Assembly: GCA_009731375.1 (NCBI GenBank) | Contig: BJOX01000004.1 | Location: 1,754,031-1,805,688 of the forward strand | Source of the DNA: Paulinella micropora | Lineage: Eukaryota > Cercozoa > Imbricatea > Euglyphida | Direction: 5' to 3' | DNA: 51,658 nt | Shown here: positions 9,374 through 19,900 of the stretch, in pieces | Numbering within the stretch: position 1 is the stretch's first letter | Layout: each line of letters begins with the position of its first letter | The notes under the pieces: generated by a model | The model's input: the letters and a program-made list of their open reading frames with translations, nothing else | Databases searched by the model: none | Told to the model about the DNA's origin: nothing | Translations under genes and position numbers: made by a program

Positions 9374-10902
9374 TTAACTAATAGTAATTACATTTTCCTT
9401 CACACTCACAGTTCGCTGAGTAATAGCCAGAGTGTAGTGAGAATGGACTTTGTTTCGGCAGGTTCCAATAAACTCCCATCGCCGTTCCTGAGATAAGTCA
9501 AGCCCGCTAATCTCGTTCTGGTCCTTGCTCCACAGAGGGCGGTTGTTGTCCCAGCAATTAGCATAAATCCAGTTGTATTGATACACATTAGAATTCATCA
9601 AGGCACTACCCTCCAACCTCGGCTTCATAATCATATAGTCTTCAAGGTTAGCCACATTCACATCAAATTCTTCCTGTCTCGCGCCATCAAGGGTAGTGTA
9701 GAATGAGACAACCTTTCGCTTAGCATCGGCAACAACAGCACCCGTAGCAGACCGCTCATCATTTACATCATTGTCATAAGCGGTATTTACACTTTCAACA
9801 GAATGAAACACACTGTGATAAATCTTCTTCAACCTCTGCCCGTGCCCGCGGTCAAATCGCATAATAATGTTTTGGTTTTCAGTCGCTTTACCATCGCTAG
9901 CAGTTCCAATAGTATTCTTATACACATATGGATAATCAATATCAAAACTCATACCACCGCCCGCAATCTGGCTTTGAATAGATTGAATGACACCAGGGTT
10001 CTGCTCAACAGCAAGAAACAAGTTAAGATTGCTAACAGCAACATCCTCAGCACCAGCAGCAATGTTAGCACCTCCGCCAGGACTTAGCGGGTCAGCACCA
10101 GAATAATAAATCTTCGCAGAACCGTTCCAGACAATTCGCATCGTCAAAATCTCAGGAAACATAATAGTTTTATCAAGGGCGAAAATAGTGTTGTAAAGCA
10201 TACCAAGATTAAGCTTGATGTTAATAGCCATATTACCAGCACCAGCATTATCGCCCAAAGCACCAGCAGTAAAATACTTCGCCTCATTGTAAGGCACATT
10301 AACAGGCAGTGGAGTTCCAGTTCCAGCCGCGATGAGAGCATCATTATGACGGCGGGCATTAGTTGAAGGAGGTTGAAACATATTGGCCATATCTGCTTGA
10401 AGGTCTGCGACAGTGCCATTAGCATCAAGAACAGTCGCCTTTCTGTCGGTAATGTCAATATCAATCTTGCTGTCAGCATTACACTTTTGAAGCATACAGC
10501 CAGCACCAGTGCCAACATCGTGGTTTTCAAGAGCGAGAAAGTCTTTAAGCGAAGTCTCGGGCTTCCAAATCATCTTTGTAACATTTCCAACATAGTTCAA
10601 ATCGCACAGATAAACTCCGCTACGGGTTTGAAGTTGAATCTGTCTAATAGGAGCAAGGCAATCCATATAAGCCTTGTTGTATTTAGTATCCGTGTCTGGG
10701 ATAGTGTAAGTAAAACTCAGAACTGACCTAGCCAAGTTAAATGGCGACTAATAAGGTCAAATGTGCTTTCTTGTCCTCCCGCAGAGGTAATAGTGACATT
10801 TCCATTACTGCTTTCTCGCGGGTTAAGCTTATTCAAACGATAAGAAGCACTGCTGTAGTCAGTCTTGCTGAAATCTAGTTCGCCTCCGTGTTGTGTGGGC
10901 AT
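9374..10902 (-). CDS. Major capsid protein, double jelly roll (PLV type), split by one frameshift
   Basis: Two adjoining frames encode it: 10902-10717 (61 residues, with the 'ITSAGGQESTFDL' strand typical of PLV capsid N-termini) and the frame ending at 9374 (about 453 residues). The second frame has no ATG at its apparent start, and its first residues continue the first frame. One base is missing in about 10722-10735, so the intended protein is roughly 510 residues. The size, the N-terminal signature and the neighbours (penton candidate, protease, ATPase) support a double-jelly-roll capsid protein. It is only remotely similar to the capsid gene of element B (44144-45580), so two different virion lineages are represented. 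Confidence 0.75.
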
Positions 10903-10986
10903 TTTTTGTAAGTGCCCAAAGTTTTTGGTGAAGCTTTTTTCAAAGGGTTCTATATTTTAATATTAGAAAAAAAATAAATTAATTAA

Positions 10987-11791
10987 TTACCTTGATTTCA
11001 ATAAATTAAAAAATGATGTAAATAAATTAAAATAATTCGTCTCGCGGTAAATCAATAAAGTCATTACAATGCCGAGACCATTGAGATTAATGGGCTGGTC
11101 GTTTTCGTCAGTTAAGTAAAACCGATATACATTGCTTGAACTCGTAGACAATCTTTTGCCATACTCCGACCCGCTTCCGTCGTAGATAACAGAGCCAAAC
11201 GGGATTTCATTCGCCGTGTATATTTCTTGGAGCACGTGATTATCACCTTCCCCAACGAGGTCGCTTTGTAAATACAGAGTTTTTTCGCCCGTCAATATTA
11301 TGACATTCGGCGACCTAAGTGTTTATTAGCAAAGAAATAAGTAGAAGACCGCTCAAACCCCATAATTTCGTTTCGTCGTCAAATACAAACCGCGGTTGAA
11401 TGTTGATGGGATTGTCTGCCACAGTAAATAATAGCTTGCCGTCTTCGGGGTCGGTGTTGGTGTTGTTGCTTGTTATTGTGTATGTGTAGTCGTTGGGACT
11501 TTCCGCGGTTAGCACTTCGGCCAGCTTATTTTTTAAGTTATTCATTGTGTAGTTGCCCTCGGGTATCGTAATGACCGCCTCGTTACCATCCTCACTCAGA
11601 ATAAAAGTGTTGTAAGGACTTGCCACAGAGTAATACGACTTCGGCACATAGATATGTAAAATTTTACAGTGTGTCGGATTGTCTAACCCTTTCATATCAA
11701 TTGAGTGTGTAAAATCGCTATCTGTGCCGTTTATCCTGTTTTTGCTATTGACATAGTAAATGTTAGAACTTCGCCCGCCTCTATATTCCAT
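10987..11791 (-). CDS. Candidate penton / minor capsid protein, split by one frameshift
   Basis: Frame 11791-11315 (158 residues) starts with 'IYYVNSKNR' and has 'IYVPKSYYSV' and an 'IPEGNYT..NLKNKL' block. This combination is conserved in single-jelly-roll minor capsid proteins of PLVs and virophages. The continuation 11295-10987 ends in 'LNGLGIVMTLLIYRE', a normal end for this family. One base appears lost near 11313-11318. Together they would be about 268 residues, equal to the counterpart in element B (46413-47210, 265 residues). It lies directly upstream of the capsid gene, as in many PLVs. The assignment is by pattern; no structure search was possible. Confidence 0.6.
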
Positions 11792-11869
11792 CGCACCTCC
11801 AAGTATATTACTGTCTACGACCGTAGGTTGTATATATTCTAAAATATATTTTTATTTTACTGGCGGGGG

Positions 11870-13906
11870 CTAAATGAAAGTGTCAAAGCCGTAGCCGTTC
11901 TGTGTTTTTAACTCCTCCGCTTCTTTTTCTTTTAAGTCTGTCCAACCGCTAGCAAATTTAAACCTATTACCTTTCGCTCTTTCTTTAATAAACCTAATAC
12001 TATGCCACCCGCAAGTATCCGTTGTATCACTTTGGTTTTTAACCTGATTAACCTTCATAAGCAGGTAAGTGCTCGGCTTACTCTTGTCTATAAGTTGTTT
12101 CATTTGGTGTAGAAATAGCTCGGTAGGATTATACAGTGCGAGCGGGTCGTAGATTTCAATAGAGTTGTCTTTAATTAGGTCAATCCAAACCGCAATCCAA
12201 TGTGAGCCTGGTTGGCTAGACTTATCCAAGTTCATAATAAATCCATACTTCTTTCTTTTTTCTGGTTTCAGTTTGGTTATTTCATCGCTGGCTACCGTTC
12301 CCAAATACCAATCATATTTCATAATGTCGTCTATTTCATCCGTCATTAATCCTCGGTAGGGGCCCGCTCCTTCTTGCTCATTTTGTGGTTGAATTGTGTC
12401 GGTGGTGGTCTCGGTGGTAGTATCGGTGGTAGTATCGGGTGTTGTTTCGGGTGTGATTTCGGGTGTGATTTCTGGTGTGGTTTCGGGGGCTGCTTCCTCG
12501 GTTGGTTCTATACCGATTTGATTTGAAACTTGATTTTTAATATTTGGGTCAATTCTCATTTCAGTTACTAAGTTATTTACATAATCCTTCTTCTTCATTT
12601 TTTTCCTGTATTTACCCTTTTTCAAATATTTCTTAATTGTTGCTATTGTTAAAAGTTTGTGTATTAATTCCTCCATCGTTTTTGCCCCAGCACCAGCTTG
12701 GTTTATTCCCAAATAATCAGCGAGTTTCTTTCTCATTTCATTCTGGTCTATTCCTAAATCAATACCCTCATCTACTATAACTTTTGCCATACCCGCAGTC
12801 GTGTGTTTTCCTTTAACTTTTTTTGGTGGCGGTTTGCCCAGAGCTTTCATTTTATCTTCCAAAGCAGGGCCCAAAGTTTTGGGTATATCCAATTTTGGAT
12901 ACTTGTAATCATTTCTTAAACCTGCGGAGATGTGTGCTACTTTATCTTTAATTTCAAAGTATTTGGCTTTGGCCTCCGCTTGCTTTTTTTCTTGTTCTAA
13001 TTCTTTTTTGTATTGTTCCGCCAGTTCTTTCTGCTCTTCTGCTGATTGGGCGCTGGCTATTGCTTGCTCTATTCCTTTACCAAGTTTGTCAAATTCTGTT
13101 TTAGTCAAGCTATTAATAAATTTCTTTTTAAATCCAGCTTCCTTCATTAATTCAATATATTTTTCTTTTAATTCCTTTTCAGCCTTTTTCTCTTCTTTTG
13201 TTTTCAAAGCCATCTGTTTTTCTTCTGGTGCTTGTGGTGGTGCTTGTGGTGGTGCTTGTGGCGGTCCCTGTGGTGCTTGGGGTGGTGCTTGTGGTGGTGC
13301 TTGGGGTGGTGCTTGTGGTGGTGCTTGGGGTGGTGCTTGGGGTGGTGCTTGTGGCGGTCCCTGTGGTGCTTGGGGTGGTGCTTGTGGTGGTCCTTGTATG
13401 TATTGAGGGTGAAACTGTGGCGGTGGTAATAACATTAGATTATTTTTTCTATCTTGTTCAAATTTTACATCCTCTATAAGTTTTTGCTCTCTTTTCGCCT
13501 CCCTAATGAATTCTTCTTGTCTTTCTTTAATTTCAGCATTCTCCTTCCTTTCTCTTCTTTTCTTCTCATCTTCCGCCTGTTCTCTTAATTTCTTTTCCTT
13601 TTCTTCCTGCTCGTGTATTAGTTCATATTTTTTTTGTAGGTTGTCTTGTATCTGATTGCGGTTCTCGTGTTCAAGACGGTTGAATTCGGACTTAACTATT
13701 CGTTCCTTCGGCTTTCGTGTATTCTTTGTTTTCGCCTTCCCCATATATTTCAAAAAAAGTTTAACAATTTGAAGTGTTGAAAGGTCATTCGTTTTCTCGC
13801 CAAAGTTGAGATATGCTCGTTTGCCTTTCACTTTAATATATGGTCGGCCATCTTTGGTTCTGTATATCCTCGGCGGTCGTTGTTTTCGCGGTTTTTTTAC
13901 AACCAT
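11870..13906 (-). CDS. Ulp1/adenain-type cysteine protease with long Pro/Gln-repeat N-terminus
   Basis: The 678-residue protein has three parts: a basic N-terminus, coiled coil with PPQAPPQA repeats (about 170-230) and more coiled coil, and a C-terminal thiol protease. The catalytic set is visible: H569 in GSHWIAVW, D587 in EIYDP, Q625 and C632 in DTCGWHS. This is the His-Asp-Gln-Cys order of adenoviral maturation protease and Ulp1. GAGPYRGLMTDEID introduces the domain. The enzyme would process capsid precursors during maturation; fusion to a long scaffold-like region suggests it is packaged as part of a structural polyprotein. Element B has a similarly built PQ-repeat structural protein but no protease. 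Confidence 0.85.
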   Translation of the reverse strand: MVVKKPRKQRPPRIYRTKDGRPYIKVKGKRAYLNFGEKTNDLSTLQIVKLFLKYMGKAKTKNTRKPKERIVKSEFNRLEHENRNQIQDNLQKKYELIHEQEEKEKKLREQAEDEKKRRERKENAEIKERQEEFIREAKREQKLIEDVKFEQDRKNNLMLLPPPQFHPQYIQGPPQAPPQAPQGPPQAPPQAPPQAPPQAPPQAPPQAPPQAPQGPPQAPPQAPPQAPEEKQMALKTKEEKKAEKELKEKYIELMKEAGFKKKFINSLTKTEFDKLGKGIEQAIASAQSAEEQKELAEQYKKELEQEKKQAEAKAKYFEIKDKVAHISAGLRNDYKYPKLDIPKTLGPALEDKMKALGKPPPKKVKGKHTTAGMAKVIVDEGIDLGIDQNEMRKKLADYLGINQAGAGAKTMEELIHKLLTIATIKKYLKKGKYRKKMKKKDYVNNLVTEMRIDPNIKNQVSNQIGIEPTEEAAPETTPEITPEITPETTPDTTTDTTTETTTDTIQPQNEQEGAGPYRGLMTDEIDDIMKYDWYLGTVASDEITKLKPEKRKKYGFIMNLDKSSQPGSHWIAVWIDLIKDNSIEIYDPLALYNPTELFLHQMKQLIDKSKPSTYLLMKVNQVKNQSDTTDTCGWHSIRFIKERAKGNRFKFASGWTDLKEKEAEELKTQNGYGFDTFI

Positions 13907-13960
13907 TGTATATGTTAGCGAAAAAAATTAATATAAAGTTTAGATTAATACAAAATGTGT

Positions 13961-14275
13961 TTAACGAAATTTAACGGCTCCTCCTCGTTGCTTGCCGTAG
14001 CCTTGTTTGGCAGCAGCCCTCGCTACACGGTCCACATAAGGCACTCCGACATCGCTGAGAAAAGTAGCACCCTTTGAAATCAATTGGTTCTTCTTGATAA
14101 ATCTAATAGCATCCAATATCGCTTGTCCGACTTTCTTCCAATTAACCTTCCCTTTTCCTGCTTGTTTCTTTTTTCCTTTCTTCTTGCCTCCCGCTTGTGG
14201 CATTTTGACTGGGCTTGGATTGTATCCGATATTGTATCCTGCTGGTTGTGAAATAATCACGGGTGATGTTGGCAT
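13961..14275 (-). CDS. Basic core / pVI-like small virion protein
   Basis: The 104-residue product has a Pro-rich start, a strongly basic patch (GGKKKGKKKQAGKGK, about 29-43), an amphipathic helix of about 30 residues and a Gly-rich basic end. Small proteins of this type in the Polinton/adenovirus lineage either condense the genome or act as membrane-active capsid cement. It lies between protease and ATPase on the same strand, in the morphogenesis cluster. Which of the two roles applies cannot be decided from sequence alone. Confidence 0.5.
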   Translation of the reverse strand: MPTSPVIISQPAGYNIGYNPSPVKMPQAGGKKKGKKKQAGKGKVNWKKVGQAILDAIRFIKKNQLISKGATFLSDVGVPYVDRVARAAAKQGYGKQRGGAVKFR

Positions 14276-14315
14276 CTATATATAGTTCTAAAAAAAATAA
14301 ATAATATAAAAATTG

Positions 14316-15118
14316 TTATAAAAATCTTTTATTGAAATTTTGCCTAAGCTCGTCTGATACAGAATCAACATACAAAAAGTTAAACCGTTCTTTTGTCGCC
14401 TCGTGGTATTTTTCAATAAAGTATTCAAGGTCGTAGCCGAGGTCCAGATGCTTGTATACAAGTTCTATTTTATCAACACTCTGACCAGGAAAAATAAGGA
14501 GGTAGTCCAGCTGTTTGATTGCCTCTGGTCGTAAGTCGTTAAGATACTGAGAGCTCATAATCACCTTTGACTTGTAGTGTCTATTTTTTTTCAACAGGTC
14601 GCTAACTGATTGATCACGTAGCCCACTACCCAAATCATCCAGCACGAACACGACTTCTGGTGTAATGTATTTGCTCGGTCTCTCCACCTTTTCGCCTCCC
14701 TCCTGTTTCTTCTTTTCCTCTTTTCCAAAATATAAAAACTTTGGCTTTTCTACTTCCTCTTTCTCGTCGTCTGACTTATTCAGTTTGTCTAACTCATAGT
14801 CTATGACACTGTATCCATCCGTTTTCAAATATGTGTATATAGCCATCGGGTTTCCTTTCTTCTTAAAGTGCTTAACCATTTCTTTGTAGATGTGGTCTTT
14901 GTGTATCGTGCTGGCAATAATAACAATCCTTGTTTTTTGTCGGTCGTTTGTTTCAGGATTTCAAACAGTGCGGTCGTCTTGCCACTCTTCTTGCGAGCGA
15001 GAAGAAAAATATTGGCATACGGTTCATCAAACAACTTATATCCTTTTGCCAACTTGTCGCCATCTCCGTTTTGATTTCTAACTGGTCTAACTTTAATATC
15101 GTTAATTTTCTCCATCAC
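14316..15118 (-). CDS. A32/FtsK-HerA-type genome packaging ATPase, split by one frameshift
   Basis: The first frame (15118-14825) has Walker A 'ARKKSGKTTA' (K47). The second (14879-14316) has Walker B 'VVFVLDDLG' and a following 'VIMSSQYLNDL' sensor segment. A T-run on the plus strand at 14933-14938 is where one base is missing, after which the frames join naturally into about 267 residues. Packaging ATPases of this family pump DNA into the preformed capsid. The gene is in the usual position next to capsid and protease genes. The ATPase of element B (42104-43005) is a distinct, longer relative. Confidence 0.8.
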
Positions 15119-15130
15119 TATATATTTATA

Positions 15131-15502
15131 TTAAGCCAAAAATTCTAAGCATATAACAATTCTTCCGCCTAAGGGGTCAGTCTCAACACTACCATTGTCT
15201 GTTTTGAGCACTTTAAAGCTGTATTGCCCGTCGGTCCAGCCTACCATTCCCAAGTTGTAGCCGAGATTGGAAATGTTTGCGGTGTTGCTATCAGCGAATG
15301 TGCCAATAATTCCAATGCGGTCCATATGAAGGATTTTTGTTTTCGTTTCGTTCAAATCGTTCATATAGTGGATAAACTTAACATTCATCCTGGTTGGTGT
15401 AAAGTTCAGTTGAATGTTTTTGTCAAATGTCTTGCTACCATTGACCCCGCCTGGAAAATCATTACTCAGAAAAATAATCTTTTGGTATTTGAATTCACTC
15501 AT
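15131..15502 (-). CDS. Unidentified conserved-looking small structural-cluster protein
   Basis: The 123-residue protein is beta-rich and has no signal peptide or membrane segment. It begins 'MSEFKYQKIIFLSND' and ends with a hydrophobic strand. It is the first gene of the leftward morphogenesis cluster (this gene, ATPase, core peptide, protease, penton, capsid), starting 27 bases from a divergent gene. By position it may be a capsid cement or minor jelly-roll protein, but I do not recognise its family. Confidence 0.5.
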   Translation of the reverse strand: MSEFKYQKIIFLSNDFPGGVNGSKTFDKNIQLNFTPTRMNVKFIHYMNDLNETKTKILHMDRIGIIGTFADSNTANISNLGYNLGMVGWTDGQYSFKVLKTDNGSVETDPLGGRIVICLEFLA

Positions 15503-15528
15503 TGTTTCTATATGTTGTATAATATATT
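15503..15528. promoter_or_regulatory. Short divergent promoter between two small genes
   Basis: The 26-base gap holds ctatatgttgtataatatatt, giving a TATA-like element for each direction. With so little space, 5' leaders must be very short. Confidence 0.4.
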
Positions 15529-15762
15529 ATGTTATTAATATTATTATTTGTGTGCTCTGTGTTAGGTCGGACTGCTTGTGATTTCTATTCGCGGGTCAGC
15601 GATAAAAAAAATGAAAGTTGTGTGTGGTGTATCCAAAAGGGATGTGTGTATAAGCCGATGAGCGACTGGTGTGTGAGTTTTGATGAAGCTAAAACTTTAA
15701 TTTGCTCAAATGATGCTTCGTGGTATAAAATCTATTTGTTTGAATGCTCATTTCTTACTTGA
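15529..15762 (+). CDS. Secreted Cys-rich protein, PSI-like
   Basis: The 77-residue protein begins with a short hydrophobic signal sequence (MLLILLFVCSVLG). The mature part has about eight cysteines spaced C..FYSR....C.WC...GC.Y.P...WC......C, reminiscent of the PSI (plexin-semaphorin-integrin) fold. A clear paralogue is encoded in element B at 38582-38848, so the gene is maintained in both despite different capsids. It would be exported from the infected cell or sit on a membrane. The PSI reading is a pattern guess; other disulfide-rich folds are possible. Confidence 0.6.
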   Translation: MLLILLFVCSVLGRTACDFYSRVSDKKNESCVWCIQKGCVYKPMSDWCVSFDEAKTLICSNDASWYKIYLFECSFLT

Positions 15763-15828
15763 AGATGGTGATGGAAATTATGATTTAAAGATAGTGATAC
15801 ATAATAATAACGAAAGATAACACACAAT

Positions 15829-16508
15829 ATGCCACGAGTTGGAGATTGTAAGAAAGGTAAAATTTATGCGATTAGGTCTCATCAGACAGACCAAATATAT
15901 ATTGGCTCAACTACACAGACATTGGCTCAACGACTTGGTGCTCATAGAAAAAATTATAGACAGTATAAAGAAGGTAAATTCAATAACATAAGTAGTTTTG
16001 AAATATTAAAACACGAAGACCATTATATTGAATTGCTTGAAGATTATCCGTGTGGTAATGTAAATCAATTACTTCGCAAAGAAGGAGAATGGATTAGAAA
16101 AGAAAACTGTGTTAATAAATTAACTGCTGGACAAACAGACAAAGAGTGGCGAGAGAGAAATAGAGATATATTGCTTCAAAAAAAGAAAGAATATTATGAA
16201 CGAAATAAAGAACACGCATCGCAAAAAAAGAAAGAATGGGTTGAAAAAAATAGAGAATATGTATTACAAAAAAAGAAAGAATATTATCAGCAAAACAAAG
16301 AAAAATGCGACCAAAAAAGAGAGAATGGTATGAAAGGAATAAAGAGCACGTAGCACAAAAAAAGAAAGAATGGGAAGAAAAAAATCAAGAACACGTAGCA
16401 CAAAGACGGAAAGAATATTATCAACAAAATAAAGATTATTTATTACAAAAGCAAAAAAATAATTATTATCAAAAGAATATGATTGGATTATCTGCTTTTG
16501 GTCTTTAA
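15829..16508 (+). CDS. GIY-YIG endonuclease with repetitive basic tail, frameshifted
   Basis: The N-terminal nuclease domain (about 1-95) has GKIYAIRSHQTDQIYIGSTT, which carries the Y and YIG signature, then R35, and E83 in KEGEWIR as the metal-binding Glu. The tail is a run of near-identical 15-residue basic repeats (KKKEYY..NKEH). One base is missing in the A-run at 16310-16317, splitting the frame into 15829-16353 and a continuation ending 16508. The protein would be about 226 residues, the size of its homologue at 45688-46371. The C-terminus is IGLSAFGL, a tail shared by that homologue. It is probably a homing-type nuclease. Confidence 0.75.
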
Positions 16509-16509
16509 T

Positions 16510-16860
16510 TTACTTTTTACCACCACCAGAACTTGGGGAAGGAAGGCAGATACCAATCAATAGTGTTAAAATGCCTACATAAGTGTTCGCAACCTCACAC
16601 GGTAAGTTCTTTTCAGACAGCCTCACGATACAAAGGGTGATAATCGCGATAATAATACCCATCTGAAATAAGTATTTAACAAGACGGCTGTCGGTTTTTC
16701 GCTTAGTCAAACAGCAATCCCAGCTGTCCTCGTATTCGTGGTCAATTTTTTTTTCTTCCTGCTTAATTTGAACATCAAGCACGCGGTTCTTCAACTCTGG
16801 TGTCATCTCGCCATTCGCCATATCAATAATAGGTGGTGGTGGGTGTAATCTAGGAGGCAT
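16510..16860 (-). CDS. Two-span membrane protein following fibre gene (copy 1)
   Basis: The 116-residue protein starts with a Pro-rich segment (RLHPPPPIIDM), then a charged helix, a Cys pair (DSWDCC), and two hydrophobic spans (about 67-84 and 93-107). A second copy at 20477-20857 follows the other large fibre gene. The repeated order fibre then membrane protein indicates a duplicated two-gene unit. It could anchor fibres at a virion membrane or act as a holin-like protein; neither is shown. Confidence 0.6.
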   Translation of the reverse strand: MPPRLHPPPPIIDMANGEMTPELKNRVLDVQIKQEEKKIDHEYEDSWDCCLTKRKTDSRLVKYLFQMGIIIAIITLCIVRLSEKNLPCEVANTYVGILTLLIGICLPSPSSGGGKK

Positions 16861-16915
16861 TTGTAAGTGCTTTTTTTCAAAAAACCACTTACGATCTCAA
16901 AAAACTATATTGGGT

Positions 16916-19900
16916 TTACGGGAAAACGACTGCTCTGATTTCTGCTACTAAATTCGCTTGGTCTTGTAATATATTAAGTAAAGTTTTGTTTTCTTTTTCT
17001 AAATTAATAACCTTTTCCGCCATGTGTTGAAAAGCAGTAATTAATATTGGTATAAAATCTTGGTATGATACTCCTTCAAGGTTGCCTTCTCCATCGTCTG
17101 CTTTTATTCCGCTTTCGGATACAAATTCTGGAAATATTTTTTTTACTTCGTCCGCAATAAATCCGTGGCCTTTTTTTTCTTTCTTTTCGTCTGACTTCCA
17201 ATAATACGAACAGCAGTTTATTTTCATTAGTTTCTCGCAACAATCCCCGCATTCTAATGTTTGAATATCTGATTTTAATCGTCTGTCCGATGTATAAGTC
17301 CAAGCACCATTAAGTAGAATATAATTATAAGCACCAGACGGCTCTCCAGTAGTAGAGTTTGAAGTAGTCCAAGCATGAAGCAAACCAGTTGAAGAAACAA
17401 TTACACCATAATTCGTATATCCTCCCGATTTCAAAAATATTTGTGGGTCGTTAGTAGCAACAGGTCTTTGTCTTAGTGTAAAATAACCGCTGGATGCTGT
17501 TGTAAGAGTTATTGGCTTTGAAGCCGTAATTGCTGTATCGTTAATTCTTAATAATTCGTTTGTCGCCCCATAATAAAACACATGACTATCAGTTGAAGTA
17601 TTAACATTATATATCAATGTTTGACTAGCGATACCAAACCCAAGAAAAGCAGTTGTAGAACCAGTGCCACCATCCCATAATACTAATTTGTTATTTGTGT
17701 TTGTATATCCTGACCTGTCTATAAATATTTTTTTACCTGCTCCGACTATTACATCTCCGCTTGTTGTTATTAATCCAGTATTATCTATATTCATTGCCTC
17801 ATCCCAGGTTATAGCACTTCCCGCTGCTATTCCTGTCTTATAGCCAAAAGAGAGCGTATTGCTTACCTTTGCTATTCTAAAATTCGCATTCGCATAACTT
17901 GATTTCCATCCAGCATTATCCAAATAAGCATCAAAAGCAAGAATTATATTGTTATGACCTAAATTGGCTATTGTAAATAAAAGATACGCGTCCTCCGTTG
18001 TAATCGCTTGTATATGTGGCCCTGCCGTAAAATCACCATAAGCACCATATATTTCTAATCCCGCCGACGGACCCGTTCCCTTTGTTGTATTGCCTATGAT
18101 TATCGGCTTACCTGTCGCTGTTGTTATTTTGGTGCTCGCGGTTGTTGTTGTCCCTGTTATCGTTGTCCCCGTTATCGTTCCGCCACTCGTTATGTTGTTT
18201 GAATTCATATCCAGAGCGCCATAAAACTTCATACCACCGGCGTTATTGAAACGAACAATATCGGACGACATAAATTTACTATCTGAGAGTTGCGAAATAT
18301 AAAGCCCTGCTCCTTTTGCGTCAGATGCGACATTCGTGAATACATAACCTCTTTGGTCTGCGGTTCCACTTGAAGCAGTATTTAAAGTGTATAAGAAAGA
18401 CTGCCAATTACCCGTCGTCTGCGAAAAGAAAATATCTCCTCCATTTTGGTTCAATATCCGCGCGCCGTTATACGTGATATTTCCGCCGTTAATGATATCC
18501 ACGTTATTAAAATCGGCCTGGCTTAACAAATTTAGTGCTCTTATATCATTTCTCGTTCCATTAAATATTTTAATTCCCATTATCGTTTGGTCTCCTGTTA
18601 GTTTAACATTTTGCCCGTCCAATGTATCTACATACCCTTTTGTCGCTCCGTCCGTCGCTAATGTCGGTGTTCCAAGGTTGGCTATTTTGCTGCTATTACA
18701 ATCTAACCCCGAAGCATTTACCCAACCTACTATCGCACCATCAATAACGAAACTTACTTTTTTCGCATTTAGTTCAAAGTTATAATTTACGCCCGTGCTC
18801 ATATTAAGGCATCCGATAGTTCCTATATTGGACGTGGAGTTAAAGACCACGAATACCCCCCTTGTCGTCGCATTCGTTGAATTTCCAGTTATTTCAAGAC
18901 CACTACTATATGTCTTAATTCCTGCTATGGTTTGGTTTCCTGTTAATTTCACATTTTGTCCGTCTAATGTATCTACATAACTTTTATTTGCTCCATCCGT
19001 TGTCGCTGTTGGTGTGGCTAAGTTTGTTATTTTGTTGTTGTTTAAAGATAATGTAGTGCCAGTCGCGGTAGCAATTAAAGTATTGCCCGCGTATAAATCC
19101 ACGTATGAGCCAGTTATTTGTATTGGGTAATATGATGCTGTTGCTGTTTTTTGTGCTATAATTGCGCCTATTTTAGTATCAAATGCTATGCCAATGCCAT
19201 CAAAAGAAGCAGGATTGGATGAACCGCTTACTTCTATTGTTGATGTAAATTTTTTATTTCCTGCTATGGTTTGGTCTCCTGTTAGTTTAACAACCGAAGT
19301 GTCAAGGGTTGAAACATCAATGCCATCAACATTGCCCACATTTGTAATCGCAAATCCTCCCATATTTAAACTGCCAGTCATAGCCGTTGTGCCCTCCTTT
19401 GCCAGTTTCGTATCAATATATAATTTTGTTGAAGCATCGCCGTCATAGAAAGGTGCTGGAAGTCCGCTGATTGCTGTTGTGCTGTTAAAATTAAAAACAT
19501 TGCCCGTCAATGTTATTCCACCCCCAGTTGTTGGAGCGAAGACGATGGACGAGCCGACAATATTCAGTGGATATCCCGTTGCTCCATTTGGTTCCGCTGA
19601 ATAAATAGAAGCAGTATTATTGTTATAGTTGAAGAATAACCTTCCCGTATTTAATGTATTTGTATCCTTTATGCCTAAATAAGTAGTAAATATTTTGTTT
19701 CCTGCTATGGTTTGGTCTCCTGTTAGTTTAACAACCGAAGTATCAAGAGCTGAAACATCAACACCATCAACATTGCCCACATTTGTAATCGCAAATCCGC
19801 CCATATTTAATCCTGCCGTCATACTTGCTGTGCCGTCCAATCTCAGAAAAGGTGAAGCAGTGTTCCTCCATTGGCCTGTGCTGTAAATGAGCAGTTGATT

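Noticed and set aside
12930-13479. Gly/Cys/Val-rich frames opposite the protease gene
   Set aside because: They are antisense to the Pro/Gln repeats of the 678-residue protein.
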